Shown piece after piece: positions 35,826-45,153 of a stretch of 64,000 nucleotides of DNA. The translations under genes were made by a program, and so were the position numbers. The DNA comes from Sipunculus nudus. Lineage: Eukaryota; Annelida; Sipuncula; Golfingiida; Sipunculidae. The stretch's first letter is position 1. Every line of letters starts with the position of its first letter. Under the pieces are notes generated by a model. That model searched no databases, had not been told where the DNA came from, and was given only the letters and a program-made list of their open reading frames with translations. The stretch is taken from NCBI GenBank assembly GCA_026874595.1, contig CM049315.1:62865389-62929388 (forward strand). Direction: 5' to 3'.

Positions 35826-35953
35826 AATCGTGTGTTGTGCAAAGATGACCGATTTAAACTGCTAAAGAAGCGTTTTAGAAGCTTCATCAGGCCATTAAGA
35901 ACCAGTTAGAAACGTCTTTTACGCCGAAATCAGCTCTTTTTTTCGTAATACAA
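35826..35953 (+). repeat. Monomer type m7 exemplar
   Basis: 128 bp. It starts AATCGTGTGTTGTGC and carries AAACTGCTAAAGAAGCG with the plain body GAAGCTTCATCAGGCC, then CTTTTACGCCG. It lies between m6 and m8. It is close to m18, which has CTGCTTAAGAAG instead. Confidence 0.8.
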
Positions 35954-36082
35954 GATCGTGATTTGTGCAGAAACGGCTGATTTAAACTGCGATAGAAGCG
36001 TTTTAATAGCTTCATTGGGCCAATTGGAAATTGGTAAAAACGTCGCTCTTGCTGAAATCAGATCGGTTTTCGCGTAATACAA
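35954..36082 (+). repeat. Monomer type m8 exemplar
   Basis: 129 bp. Diagnostic: GTGATTTGTGCAGAAACGG, CTGCGATAGAAGCG, TTTAGAAATTGGTAAAAACG (in most copies), CGCTCTTGCTG and CAGATCGG. This copy has a rarer centre, CATTGGGCCAATTGGAAATT, shared with 24.72, 49.06 and 53.52 kb. It precedes m9 or m19. Confidence 0.85.
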
Positions 36083-36208
36083 CATCGTGTTGTGCAAAAT
36101 AGAAGATTAAAATTGCCAAAGAAGCAATTCAGAAGCTCCATTAGGCCATTTAGAACCGGGTACAAACATCGATCTCGCCGAAATCAGCTAGGTTTTAATC
36201 TAATTCAG
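36083..36208 (+). repeat. Monomer type m9 exemplar
   Basis: 126 bp, the shortest standard type because its start lacks three bases (CATCGTGTTGTGCAAAATAG). Diagnostic: GAAGCTCCATTAGGCC, AACCGGGTACAAAC, ATCGATCTCGCC and CAGCTAGG. It has two tail forms: one ends in TTCAG and leads to m10 or m21, the other ends CCTAATTCAT and leads to m12. Confidence 0.86.
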
Positions 36209-36337
36209 GAACGTGTGTTGTGCAAAAATTACAGATTTCAATTGCAAAAGAAGCAATTCAGAAGCTTCATTAGGCCGTTTTGAATCAGATACAAACGTCT
36301 TTTACGACGAAATCAGCTCCGTTTTTTCGTAATACAA
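36209..36337 (+). repeat. Monomer type m10 exemplar
   Basis: 129 bp. It starts GAACGTGTGTTGTGC and carries TTACAGATTTCAATTGC, AGAAGCAATTCAGAAGC, GGCCGTTTAGAATCAGATAC and TTTTACGACGAAATC. It always follows m9 or m21 and usually precedes m11. Confidence 0.85.
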
Positions 36338-36466
36338 GATCGTGATTTGTGCAGAAACGGCTTATATAAACTGCGATAGAAGCGTTTAAATAGCTTCATT
36401 AGGCCATTTAGAAATTGTTAAAAACGTCGCTTTTGCTGAAATCAGATCGGTTTTCGCGTAGTACAA
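36338..36466 (+). repeat. Monomer type m11 exemplar
   Basis: 129 bp. It is related to m8 but has CGGCTAATATAAACTGCG (here CTTATATAAAC), GCGTTTAAATAGC, AAATTGTTAAAAACG and the tail CGCGTAGTACAA. That GTAGTAC tail is the marker used to recognise the m8/11 hybrid in unit 3. Confidence 0.84.
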
Positions 36467-36592
36467 GATCGTGTTGTGCAAAATAGAAGATTAAAATTGC
36501 AAAGGAAGCAATTCAGAAGCTCCATTAGGCCATTTAGAACCAGGTACAAACATCGATCTCGCCGAAATCAGCTAGGTTTTTGCCTAATTCAT

Positions 36593-36720
36593 GATCGTGT
36601 GTGGTGATAAAATTGCAGATTTAAATTGCAAAAGAAGCAATTCAGAAGCTTCATTAGGCCGTTTAGAACCAGATACAAACATCTTTACGCCGAAATCAGC
36701 TCGGTTTTTGCGTAATACAA
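36593..36720 (+). repeat. Monomer type m12 exemplar
   Basis: 128 bp. Diagnostic: AAAATTGCAGATTTAAATTG, AGAAGCAATTCAGAAGC, TTTAGAACCAGATACAAAC and ATCTTTTACGCC. This copy has the rare start GTGGTGATAAAATTGC and a shortened CATCTTTACGCC, both shared with 49.65 and 54.1 kb only. Confidence 0.84.
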
Positions 36721-36853
36721 AATCGTGTTTTGTGCAAAGATGACCGATTTAAACTGCAAAAGAAGCGTTTAAGAAGCTTTATCAGGCCATTAAGAATCAG
36801 TTAGGAACGTCGTTTTTGCTGAAATCAGCTCGGGTTTTTTTTGCGTAATATGA
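36721..36853 (+). repeat. Monomer type m13 exemplar
   Basis: 133 bp. Diagnostic: GCGTTTAAGAAGCTTTATC, AAGAATCAGTTAGGAACG and a long T tract before GCGTAATAT. A short-start form GTGTTTATAAAG occurs at about 8855, 57290 and 61282. Confidence 0.83.
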
Positions 36854-36984
36854 GATCGTGTGTTGTGCAAAGATGATCGATTTAAACTGCAAAAGAAGTG
36901 TTTGAGAAACTTCATTAGGCCATTTAGAACCAGTTACAAATGTCGTTTTTTTGCCGAAATCAGCTCGGTTTTTGCGTAATATAG
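36854..36984 (+). repeat. Monomer type m14 exemplar
   Basis: 131 bp. Diagnostic: AAAGATGATCGATTT (in some copies a shortened AAAGATGATGATTT), GTTTGAGAAACTTCATT, TTACAAATGTCG and the tail GCGTAATATAG leading into m15. Confidence 0.83.
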
Positions 36985-37112
36985 GATCCTGTTTTGTGCA
37001 AAATGGCCGATTTAAACTGCGAAAGAAGCGTTTTAGAAGCTTCATTTGTCCATTTACAACCAGTTACAAAAGTCGTTTTTGCCGAAATCAGCGCGATTTT
37101 CGCGTTATACAA
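36985..37112 (+). repeat. Monomer type m15 exemplar, with a small GC-rich hairpin
   Basis: 128 bp. It starts GATCCTG (BamHI GGATCC with the preceding G) and carries AAAATGGCCGATTTAAAC and CTTCATTTGTCCATTTAC. The inverted repeat CGCGATTTTCGCG at 37092-37104 has a 5 bp stem and a TTT loop. It is followed by m16. Confidence 0.84.
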
Positions 37113-37241
37113 GATCGTACGTTGTGAATAAATGGCCGATTTGAACTGCGAAAGAAGCGATTTAATAGCTTCATCAGGCCATTTAGAACAAGTTACGAAC
37201 GTCGTTTTTCCCGAAATCAGCTCGGTGTTCGCTTTATACAA
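37113..37241 (+). repeat. Monomer type m16 exemplar
   Basis: 129 bp. It starts GATCGTACGTTGTGAATAAA. Other diagnostic bases: GCCGATTTGAACTGCG, GAACAAGTTACGAACG, TTTTTCCCGAAATC and CTCGGTGTTCGC. It is followed by m17 or m4. Confidence 0.84.
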
Positions 37242-37372
37242 GATCGTGTCTTGTGCAATGATCACCGATTTAAAATGCGAAAGAAGCCTTTTAGAAGCTT
37301 CATCAGGCCATTAAGAACCAGCTAGAAACGTCGTTTTTGCTGAAATCAGCTCGATTTTTTTGCGTAATGCAA
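37242..37372 (+). repeat. Monomer type m17 exemplar
   Basis: 131 bp. The start TCTTGTGCAATGATCACC is like m4, but it continues TGCGAAAGAAGCCTTTTAG. Its tail TTGCGTAATGCAAG leads into m5. This copy has TTTAAAATGCG and AACCAGCTAG, shared with 50.3 and 54.8 kb. Confidence 0.82.
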
Positions 37373-37501
37373 GATCGTGTTTGTGCAAATATTGCAGATT
37401 TAAATTGCAAAAGAATCAATTCAGGAGCTTTATTAGGCCATTTAGAACCAGATACCAACGTCTTTATCGCCGAAATCAGCTCGATTTTTTGCGTAATACA
37501 A

Positions 37502-37630
37502 AATCGTGTGTTGTGCAAAGATGACCGATTTAAACTGCTTAAGAAGCGTTTTTGAAGCTTCATCAGGCCATTAAGAACCAGTTAGAAACGTCTTTTACGC
37601 CGAAATCAGCTCGTTATTTTCGTAATACAA
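37502..37630 (+). repeat. Monomer type m18 exemplar
   Basis: 129 bp. Diagnostic: AATCGTGTGTTGTGC, AAACTGCTTAAGAAGCG, CATTAAGAACCAGTTAG and TCTTTTACGCCG. It always lies between m5 and m8. Confidence 0.82.
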
Positions 37631-37759
37631 GATCGTGATTTGTGCAGAAACGGCTGATTTAAACTGCGATAGAAGCGTTTCAATAGCTTCATTAGGCCAT
37701 TTAGAAATTGGTAAAAACGTCGCTCTTGCTGAAATCAGATCGGTTTTTGCGTAATACAA

Positions 37760-37893
37760 GATCGTGTTTTGTGCAAAGATGACCGATTTAAACTGCGAAA
37801 GAAGCGTTTTAGAAGCTTCATCAGGCCATTTAGAACCAGTTAGCAAAGTCGTTTTTGCTGAAATCAGCTCGGTTTTTTTTTTGCGTAATACAA
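37760..37893 (+). repeat. Monomer type m19 exemplar, with a variable T tract
   Basis: 134 bp, the longest type here because of a run of ten T before GCGTAATACAA. The start is GTGTTTTGTGCAAAGATGAC and the centre AACCAGTTAGCAA. The T run is ten bases here and eleven at about 50930 and 55377, so it works as a microsatellite-like marker within the satellite. Confidence 0.84.
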
Positions 37894-38021
37894 AATCGTC
37901 TCTTGTGCAAAGATGACCGATTTAAACTGCTAAAGAAGCGTTTTAGAAGATTCATCAGGCAATTAAGAAGTTAGAAACGTCGTTTTTGCTAAAATCAGCT
38001 TGATTTTTTAGTGTAATATAA
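37894..38021 (+). repeat. Monomer type m20 exemplar
   Basis: 128 bp. It starts AATCGTCT and carries AAACTGCTAAAGAAGCG, AGAAGATTCATCAGGCAATT, AAGAAGTTAG and the tail TTTTTTAGTGTAATAT. It lies between m19 and m1. A shortened centre (CAATTAAGAAGTTAG) is constant in this type. Confidence 0.83.
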
Positions 38022-38117
38022 GATCGTGTTTGTGCAAAGATGAACTTCATTAGGCGACTTAAAACCCGTTACAATGGTCGTTTTCGTCGCAATCAGCTCG
38101 GTTTTCGCGTACTACAA
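38022..38117 (+). repeat. 96 bp m1/m2 deletion hybrid (scar 1, unit 3)
   Basis: The m1 start GTTTGTGCAAAGATG is joined directly to the second half of m2, AACTTCATTAGGCGAC. Compared with an intact m1-m2 pair (52433-52690), 161 bp are missing and the result is 33 bp shorter than a monomer, so this was an out-of-register deletion. The same junction is at 51070-51165 and 55522-55617. Confidence 0.9.
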
Positions 38118-38216
38118 GATCGTGTGTTGTGCAAAAATGGCCGTTTAAATTGCAAATGAAGCGTTTTAAAGCTTCATCAGGCCATTTAAAACAAGTTACG
38201 TTTTTGCGTAATACAA
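38118..38216 (+). repeat. 99 bp m3/m5 deletion hybrid (scar 2, unit 3)
   Basis: The m3 sequence up to ACAAGTTAC is joined to an m5 tail GTTTTTGCGTAATACAAG. Relative to 55618-56003, 287 bp are missing (the end of m3, all of m4 and most of m5). The small change GTTTTAAAGCTTC, in place of GTTTTAATAGCTTC, is shared with 55.66 kb, so it predates the deletion. Confidence 0.9.
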
Positions 38217-38735
38217 GATCGTGTTGTGCAAAATAGAAGATTAAAATTGCAAAAGAAGCAATTCAGAAGCTCCATTAGGCCATTTAGAACCGGGTACAAA
38301 CATCGATCTCGCCGAAATCAACTGGGTTTTTGCCTAATTCATGATCGTGTGTTGTGCAAAAATTGCAGATTTAAATTGCAAAGGAAGCAATTCAGAAGCT
38401 TCATTAGGCCGTTTAGAACCAGATACAAACATCTTTTACGCCGAAATCAGCTCGGTTTTTGCGTAATACAAGATCGTGTTTTGTGCAAAGATGACCGATT
38501 TAAACTGCAAAAGAAGCGTTTAAGAAGCTTTATCAGGCCATTAAGAATCAGTTAGGAACGTCGTTTTTGCTGAAATCAACTCGGTTTTTTTTTTGCGTAA
38601 TATAAGATCGTGTGTTGTGCAAAGATGATGATTTAAACTGCAAAAGAAGCGTTTGAGAAACTTCATTAGGCCATTTAGAACTAGTTACAAATGTCGTTTT
38701 TTTGCGGAAATCAGGTCGGTTTTTGCGTAATATAG

Positions 38736-38859
38736 GATCCTGTTTTGCGCAAAATGGCCGATTTAAACTGCGATAGAAGCGTTTTAATAGCTTCATTAGG
38801 CCATTTAGAAATTGGTAAAAACGTCGCTCTTGCGGATTATCGGTTTTTGCGTAATACAA
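38736..38859 (+). repeat. m15/m8 hybrid with a 5 bp shortening
   Basis: The m15 start GATCCTGTTTTGCGCAAAAT runs into m8 (CTGCGATAGAAGCG) and leads into m9. The tail CTTGCGGATTATCGG is shortened relative to the related hybrid near 8090. The hybrid recurs near 51784 and 56524. The variant TTTGCGCAAAATGG is private to this hybrid. Confidence 0.8.
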
Positions 38860-40280
38860 CATCGTGTTGTGCAAAATAGAAGATTAAAATTGCAAAAGAA
38901 GCAATTCAGAAGCTCCATTAGGCCATTTAGAACCGGGTACAAACATCGATCTCGCCGAAATCAGCTAGGTTTTTGGCTATTTCAGGAACGTGTGTTGTGC
39001 AAAAATTACAGATTTCAATTGCAAAAAAAGCAATTCAGAAGCTTCATTAGGCCGTTTAGAATCAGATACAAAAGTCTTTTACGACGAAATCAGCTCGGTT
39101 TTTTCGTAATACAAGATCGTGTTTTGTGCAAAGATGACCGATTTAAACTGCGAAAGAAGCGTTTTAGAAGCTTCATCAGGCCATTTAGAACCAGTTAGCA
39201 ACGTCGTTTTTGCTGAAATCAGCTCGGGTTTTTTTTTGCGTAATACAAAATCGTCTGTTGTGCAAAGATGACCGATTTAAACTGCTAAAGAAGCGTTTTA
39301 GAAGATTCATCAGGCAATTAAGAAGTTAGAAACGTCGTTTTTGCTAAAACCAGCTCGATTTCTTAGTGTAACATAAGATCGTGTTTGTGCAAAGATGACC
39401 GATTTAAACTGCAAAAGAAGAGTTTAAGAAGGTTCAATAGGCCACTTAAAACCAGTTACAAAGATCTTTTTTGCCGAAATCGACTCGGTTTTTGTGTTAT
39501 AATAGATCATGATCCGTGCAAAAATGGCCAGTTTAAACTGCGAAAGAAGCGTTTCAGAAACTTCATTAGGCGACTTAAAACCCGTTATAATCGTCGTTTT
39601 CGTCGCAATCAGCTCGATTTTCGCGTACTACAAGATCGTGTCTTGTGCAAAAATGGCCGTTTAAATTGCAAATGAAGCATTTTAATAGCTTCATCAGGCC
39701 ATTTAAAACAAGTTACAAACGTCGTTTTTGCCGAAATCAGCTCGGTTTTCGCTTTAAACAAGATCGTGTCTTGTGCAATGATCACCGATTTAAACTGTGA
39801 AAGAAGCGTTTTAGAAGCTTCATCAGGCCATTAAGAACCAGATAGAAACGTCGTTTTTGCTCAAATCAGCTCGATTTTTTTTTGCGTAATGCAAGATCGT
39901 GTTTGTGCAAATATTGCAGATTTAAATTGCAAAAGAATCAATTCAGGAGCTTTATTAGGCCATTTAAAACCAGATACCAACGTCTTTTCCGCCGAAATCA
40001 GCTCGGTTTTTGCGTAATACAAGACCGTGTTTTGTGCAAAGATGACCGATTTAAACTGCCAAGGAAGCCTTTTAGAAGCTTCATCAGGCCATCAAAAACC
40101 AGTTAGTAACGTCGTTTTTGCTGAAATCAGCTCGATTTTTTGCGTAATACAAAATCGTGTGTTGTGCAAAGATGACCGATTTAAACTGCTAAAGAAGCGT
40201 TTTAAAAGCTTCATCAGGCCATTAAGAACCAGTTAGAAACGTCTTTTACGCCGAAATCAGCTCTTTTTTTCGTAATACAT

Positions 40281-40409
40281 GATCGTGATTTGTGCAGAAA
40301 CGGCTGATTTAAACTGCGATAGAAGCGTTTTAATAGCTCCATTAGGCCATTTAGAAATTGATAAAAACATCCATCTCGCCGAAATCAGCTAGGTTTTTGG
40401 CTAATTCAG
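40281..40409 (+). repeat. m8/m9 hybrid marking unit 4
   Basis: Copy of the unit 3 hybrid at offset 12663. Confidence 0.85.
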
Positions 40410-43400
40410 GAACGTGTGTTGTGCAAAAATTACAGATATCAATTGCAAAAGAAGCAATTCAGAAGCTTCATTAGGCCGTTTAGAATCAGATACAAACGTC
40501 TTTTACGACGAAATCAGCTCGGTTTTTTCCTAATACAAGATCGTGATTTGTGCAGAAACGGCTAATATAAACTGCGATAGAAGCGTTTAAATAGCTTCAT
40601 TAGGCCATTTAGAAATTGTTAAAAACGTCGCTCTTGCTGAAATCAGATCGGTTTTCGCGTAGTACAAGATCGTGTCTTGTGCAATGATCACCGATTTAAA
40701 CTGCGAAAGAAGCCTTTTAGAAGCTTCATCAGGCCATTAAGAACCAGTTAGAAACGTCGTTTTTGCTGAAATCAGCTCGATTTTTTTGCGTAATGCAAGA
40801 TCGTGTTTGTGCAAATATTGCAGATTTAAATTGTAAAAGAATCAATTCAGGAGCTTTATTAGACCATTTAGATCCAGATACCAACGTCTTTTTCGCCGAA
40901 ATCAGCTCGTTTTTGCGTAATACAAGACCGTGTTTTGTGCAAAGATGACCGATTTAAACTGCAAAAGAAGAGTTTAAGAAGCTTCAATAGGCCACTTAAA
41001 ACCAGTTACAAAGATCTTTTTTGTCGAAATCGACTCGGTTTTTGCGTTATAATAGATCATGATCCGTGCAAAAATGGCCAGTTTAAAATGCGAAAGAAGC
41101 GTTTCAGAAATTTCATTAGGCGACTTAAAACCCGTTACAATCGTCGTTTTCGTCGCAATCAGCTCGGTTTTCGCGTACTACAAGATCGTGTGTTGTGCAA
41201 AAATGGCCGTTTTAATTGCAAATGAAGCGTTTTAATAGCTTCATCAGGCCATTTAAAACAAGTTACAAACGTCGTTTTTGCCGAAATCAGCTCGGTTTTC
41301 GCTTTATACAAGATCGTGTCTTGTGCAATGATCACCGATTTAAACTGTGAAAGAAGCGTTTTAGAAGCTTCATCAGGCCATTAAAAACCAGTTAGAAACG
41401 TCTTTTACGCCGAAATCAGCTCGTTTTTTTCGTAATACAAGATCGTGATTTTTGCAGAAACGGCTGATTTAAACTGCGATAGAAGCGTTTTAATAGCTTT
41501 ATTAGGCCATTTAGAAATTGGTTAAAACGTCGCTCTTGCTGAAATCAGATCGGTTTTCGCGTAATATAAGATCGTGTTGTGCAAAATAGAAGATTAAAAT
41601 TGCAAAAGAAGCAATTCAGAAGCTCCATTAGGCCATTTAGAACCGGGTACAAACATCGGTCTCGCCGAAATCAGCTAGGTTTTTGGCTAATTCAGGAACG
41701 TGTCTTGTGCAAAAATTACAGATTTAAATTGCAAAAGAAGCAATTCAGAAGCTCCATTAGGCCATTTAGAAGCGGGTACAAACATCGATCTCGCCGAAAT
41801 CAGCTAGGTTTTTGCCTAATTCATGATCGTGTGTTGTGCAAAAATTGCAGATTTAAATTGCAAAAGAAGCAATTCAGAAGCTTCATTAGGCCGTTTAGAA
41901 CCAGATACAAACATCTTTTACGCCGAAATCAGCTCGGTTTTTGCGTAATACAAAATCGTGTGTTGTGCAAAGATGACCGATTTAAACTGGGAAAGAAGCG
42001 ATTCAATAGCTTCATTAGTCGACTTAAAACCCGTTACAACCGTCGTTTTCGCTTAAATAAGCTCGGTTTTTGCGTAGTACAAGATCGTGTGTTGGGCAAA
42101 TATCACCGATTTAAACTGCGAGAGAAGAGATTCAATAGCTTCATAAGGCGACTTATAACCCGTTACAACCGTCGTTTTCGCCGAAATAAGCTCGGTTTTT
42201 GCGTAGTACAAGATCGTGTGTTGGGCAAATATCACCGATTAAAACTGCTAAATAAGCATTTTAGAAACTTCATCAGGCCATTAAGAACCAGTTAGAAACG
42301 TCGTTTTTGCTGAAATCAGCTCGATTTTTTAGCGTAATATAAGATCGTGTTTGTGCAAAAATGACCGATTTAAACTGCAAAAGAAGAGTTTAAGAAGCTT
42401 CAATAGGCCACTTCAAACCAGTTACAAAGATCTTTTTTGCCGAAATCGACTCGGATTTTGCGTTATAATAGATCATGATTTGTGCAGAAATGGCCAGTTT
42501 AAACTGCGAAAGAAGCGTTTCAGAAACTTCATTAGGCGACTTAAAACCCGTTACAAAAGTCGTTTTCGCCGCAGTCAGCTCGGTTTTCGCGTACTACAAG
42601 ATCGTGTGTTGTGCAAAAATGGCCGTTTAAATTGCAAATGAAGCGTTTTAATAGCTTCATCAGGCCATTTAAAACAAGTTACAAACGTCGTTTTTGCCGA
42701 AATCAGCAAGGTTTTCGCTTAATACAAGATCGCAGATTTAAATTCCAAAAGAATCAATTCAGGAGCTTTATTAGGCCATTTAGAACCAGATACCAACGTC
42801 TTTTTCGCCGAAATCAGATCGGCTTTTGCGTAATACAACATCGTGTTTTGTGCAAAGATGACCGATTTCGACTGCCAAGGAAGCCTTTTAGAAGATTCAT
42901 CAGGCCATTAAGTACCAGTTAGCAACGTCGTTTTTGCTGAAATCAGCTCGATTTTTTGCGTAATACAAAATCGTATGTTGTGCAAAGATGACCGATTTAA
43001 ACTGCTAAAGAAGCGTTTTAGAAGCTTCATCAGGCCATTAAGAACCAGTTAGAAACGTCTTTTATGCCGAAATCAGCTAGTTTTTTTCGTAATACAAGAT
43101 CGTGATTTGTGCAGAAACGGCTCATTTAAACTGCGTTAGAAGCGTTTTAATAGCTTCATTAGGCCATTTAGAAATTGGTAAAAACGTCGCTCTTGCTGAA
43201 ATCAGATCGGTTTTCGCGTAATACAACATCGTGTTGTGCAAAATAGAAGATTAAAATTGCAAAAGAAGCAATTCAGAAGCTCCATTAGGCCATTTAGAAC
43301 CGGTTACAAACATCGATCTCGCCAAAATCAGCTAGGTTTTTGGCTAATTCAGGAACGTGTGTTGTGCAAAAATTACAGATTTCAATTGCAAAAGAAGCAA

Positions 43401-44769
43401 TTCAAAAGCTTCATTAGGCCGTTTAGAATCAGATACAAACGTCTTTTACGACGAAATCAGCTCGGTTTTTTCGTAATACAAGATCGTGATTTGTGCAGAA
43501 ACGGCTAATATAAACTGCGATAGAAGCATTTAAATAGCTTCATTAGGCCATTTAGAATTGTTAAAAACGTCGCTTTTGCTGAAATCAGATCGGTTTTCGC
43601 GTAGTACAAGATCGTGTTGTCCAAAATAGAAGATTAAAATTGGAAAAGAAGCAATTCAGAAGCTCCATTAGGCCATTTAGAACCGGGTACAAACATCGAT
43701 CTCGCCGAAATCAGCTAGGTTTTTGCCTAATTCACGATCGTGTGTTGTGCAAAAATTGCAGAATCAAATTGCAAAAGAAGCAATTCAGAAGCTTCATTAG
43801 GCCGTTTAGAACCAGATACAAACATCTTTAACGCCGAAATCAGCTCGGTTTTTGCGTAATACAAAATCGTGTTTTGTGCAAAGATGACCGATTGAAACTG
43901 CAAAAGAAGCGTTTAAGAAGCTTTATCAGGCCATTAAGAATCAGTTAGGAACGTCGTTTTTGCTGAAATCAGCTCGGTTTTTGCGTAATACAAAATCGTG
44001 TTTTGTGCAAAATGGCCGATTTAAACTGCGAAAGAAGCGTTTTAGAAGCTTCATTTGTCCATTTACAACCAGTTACAAAAGTTGTTTTTTGCCGAAATCA
44101 GCGCGATTTTCGCGTTATACAAGATCGTACGTTGTGAATAAATGGCCGATTTGAACTGCGAAAGAAGCGTTTTAATAGCTTCATCAGGCCATTTAGAACA
44201 AGTTACGAACGTCGTTTTTCCCGAAATCAGCTCGGTGTTCGCTTTATACAAGATCGTGTCTTGTGCAATGATCACCGATTTAAACTGCGAAAGAAGCCTT
44301 TTAGAAGCTTTATCAGGCCATTAAGAACCAGTTAGAAACGTCGTTTTTGCTGAAATCAGCTCGATTTTTTTGCGTAATGCAAGATCGTGTTTGTGCAAAT
44401 ATTGAAGATTTAAATTGCAAAAGAATCAATTCAGGTGCTTTATTAGGCCATTTAGAACCAGATACCAACGTCTTTTTCGCCGAAATCAGCTCGATTTTTT
44501 GCGTAATACAAAATCGTGTGTTGTGCAAAGTTGACAGATTTAAACTGCTTAAGAAGCGTTTTAGAAGCTTCATCAGGCCATTAAGAACCAGTTAGAAACG
44601 TCTTTTACGCCGAAATCAGCTCGTTTTTTTCGTAATACAAGATCGTGATTTGTGCAGAAACGGCTGATTTAAACTGCGATAGAAGCGTTTTAATAGCTTC
44701 ATTAGGCCATTTAGAAATTGGTAAAAACGTCGCTCTTGCTGAAATCAGATCGGTTTTCGCGTAATACAA

Positions 44770-45153
44770 CATCGTGTTGTGCAAAATAGAAGATTAAAAT
44801 TGCAAAAGAAGCAATTCAGAAGCTCCATTAGGCCATTTAGAACCGGGTACAAACATCGATCTCGCCGAAATCAGCTAGGTTTTTGCCTAATTCAGGAACG
44901 TGTGTTGTGCAAAAATTACAGATTTCAATTGCAAAAGAAGCAATTCAGAAGCTTCATTGGGCCGTTTAGAATCAGATACAAACGTCTTTTACGACGAAAT
45001 CAGCTCGGTTTTTTCGTAATACAAGATCGTGATTTGTGCAGAAACGGCTAATATAAACTGCGATAGAAGCGTTTAAATAGCTTCATTAGGCCATTTAGAA
45101 ATTGTTAAAAACGTCGCTTTTGCTGAAATCAGATCGGTTTTCGCGTAGTACAA
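44770..45153 (+). repeat. m9-m10-m11 trio present in unit 4, absent from unit 3
   Basis: 384 bp, three monomers. It accounts exactly for the change of offset between units 3 and 4 from 12663 to 13047. The hybrid in unit 3 shows that unit 4 keeps the older state here. Confidence 0.88.

Larger units (their letters stand above)
34925..37893 (+). repeat. Reference run of 23 consecutive monomers
   Basis: This is the most complete ordered series and the source of most type exemplars: m20 m1 m2 m3 m4 m5 m6 m7 m8 m9 m10 m11 m9 m12 m13 m14 m15 m16 m17 m5 m18 m8 m19. The average is 129.1 bp per monomer. m5, m8 and m9 occur twice, so the run is probably two older shorter modules joined together. The same run occurs at offset 13047 in unit 4. 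Other parts of the window read as subsets of this series with blocks lost or repeated. Confidence 0.85.
27232..39894. repeat. HOR unit 3: 12663 bp, 99 monomers
   Basis: It opens with the full unit 1 order including m23, up to m13 m15 m16 m17 m5 m18. The m8/11 hybrid (31978-32106) then leads into m9 m12/9 m12 m22 m24 m1 m2 m3 m5-short and on through the 23-monomer reference run. It ends m20 m1/2 m3/5 m9 m12 m13 m14 m15/8 m9 m10 m19 m20 m1 m2 m3 m4. Unit 4 repeats almost all of it, at offset 12663 on the left and 13047-13048 on the right. The region 32.6-35.4 kb also matches 18.9-21.7 kb at offset 13751, so the unit was assembled from pieces of unit 2 plus a further copy. Confidence 0.88.

Noticed and set aside
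35880-35895. GAAGCTTC palindrome as a specific regulatory dyad
   Set aside because: It is the ordinary HindIII-containing core of many monomers and is changed to AATAGCTTC or GAAGCTCC in whole types, so it is not conserved as a dyad.
36130-36180. CENP-B box-like sequence around AACCGGGTAC in m9
   Set aside because: Only the right half of the box (A, two bases, CGGG) matches. The TTCG half needed upstream is absent (CCAT instead), so the core pattern is not met.
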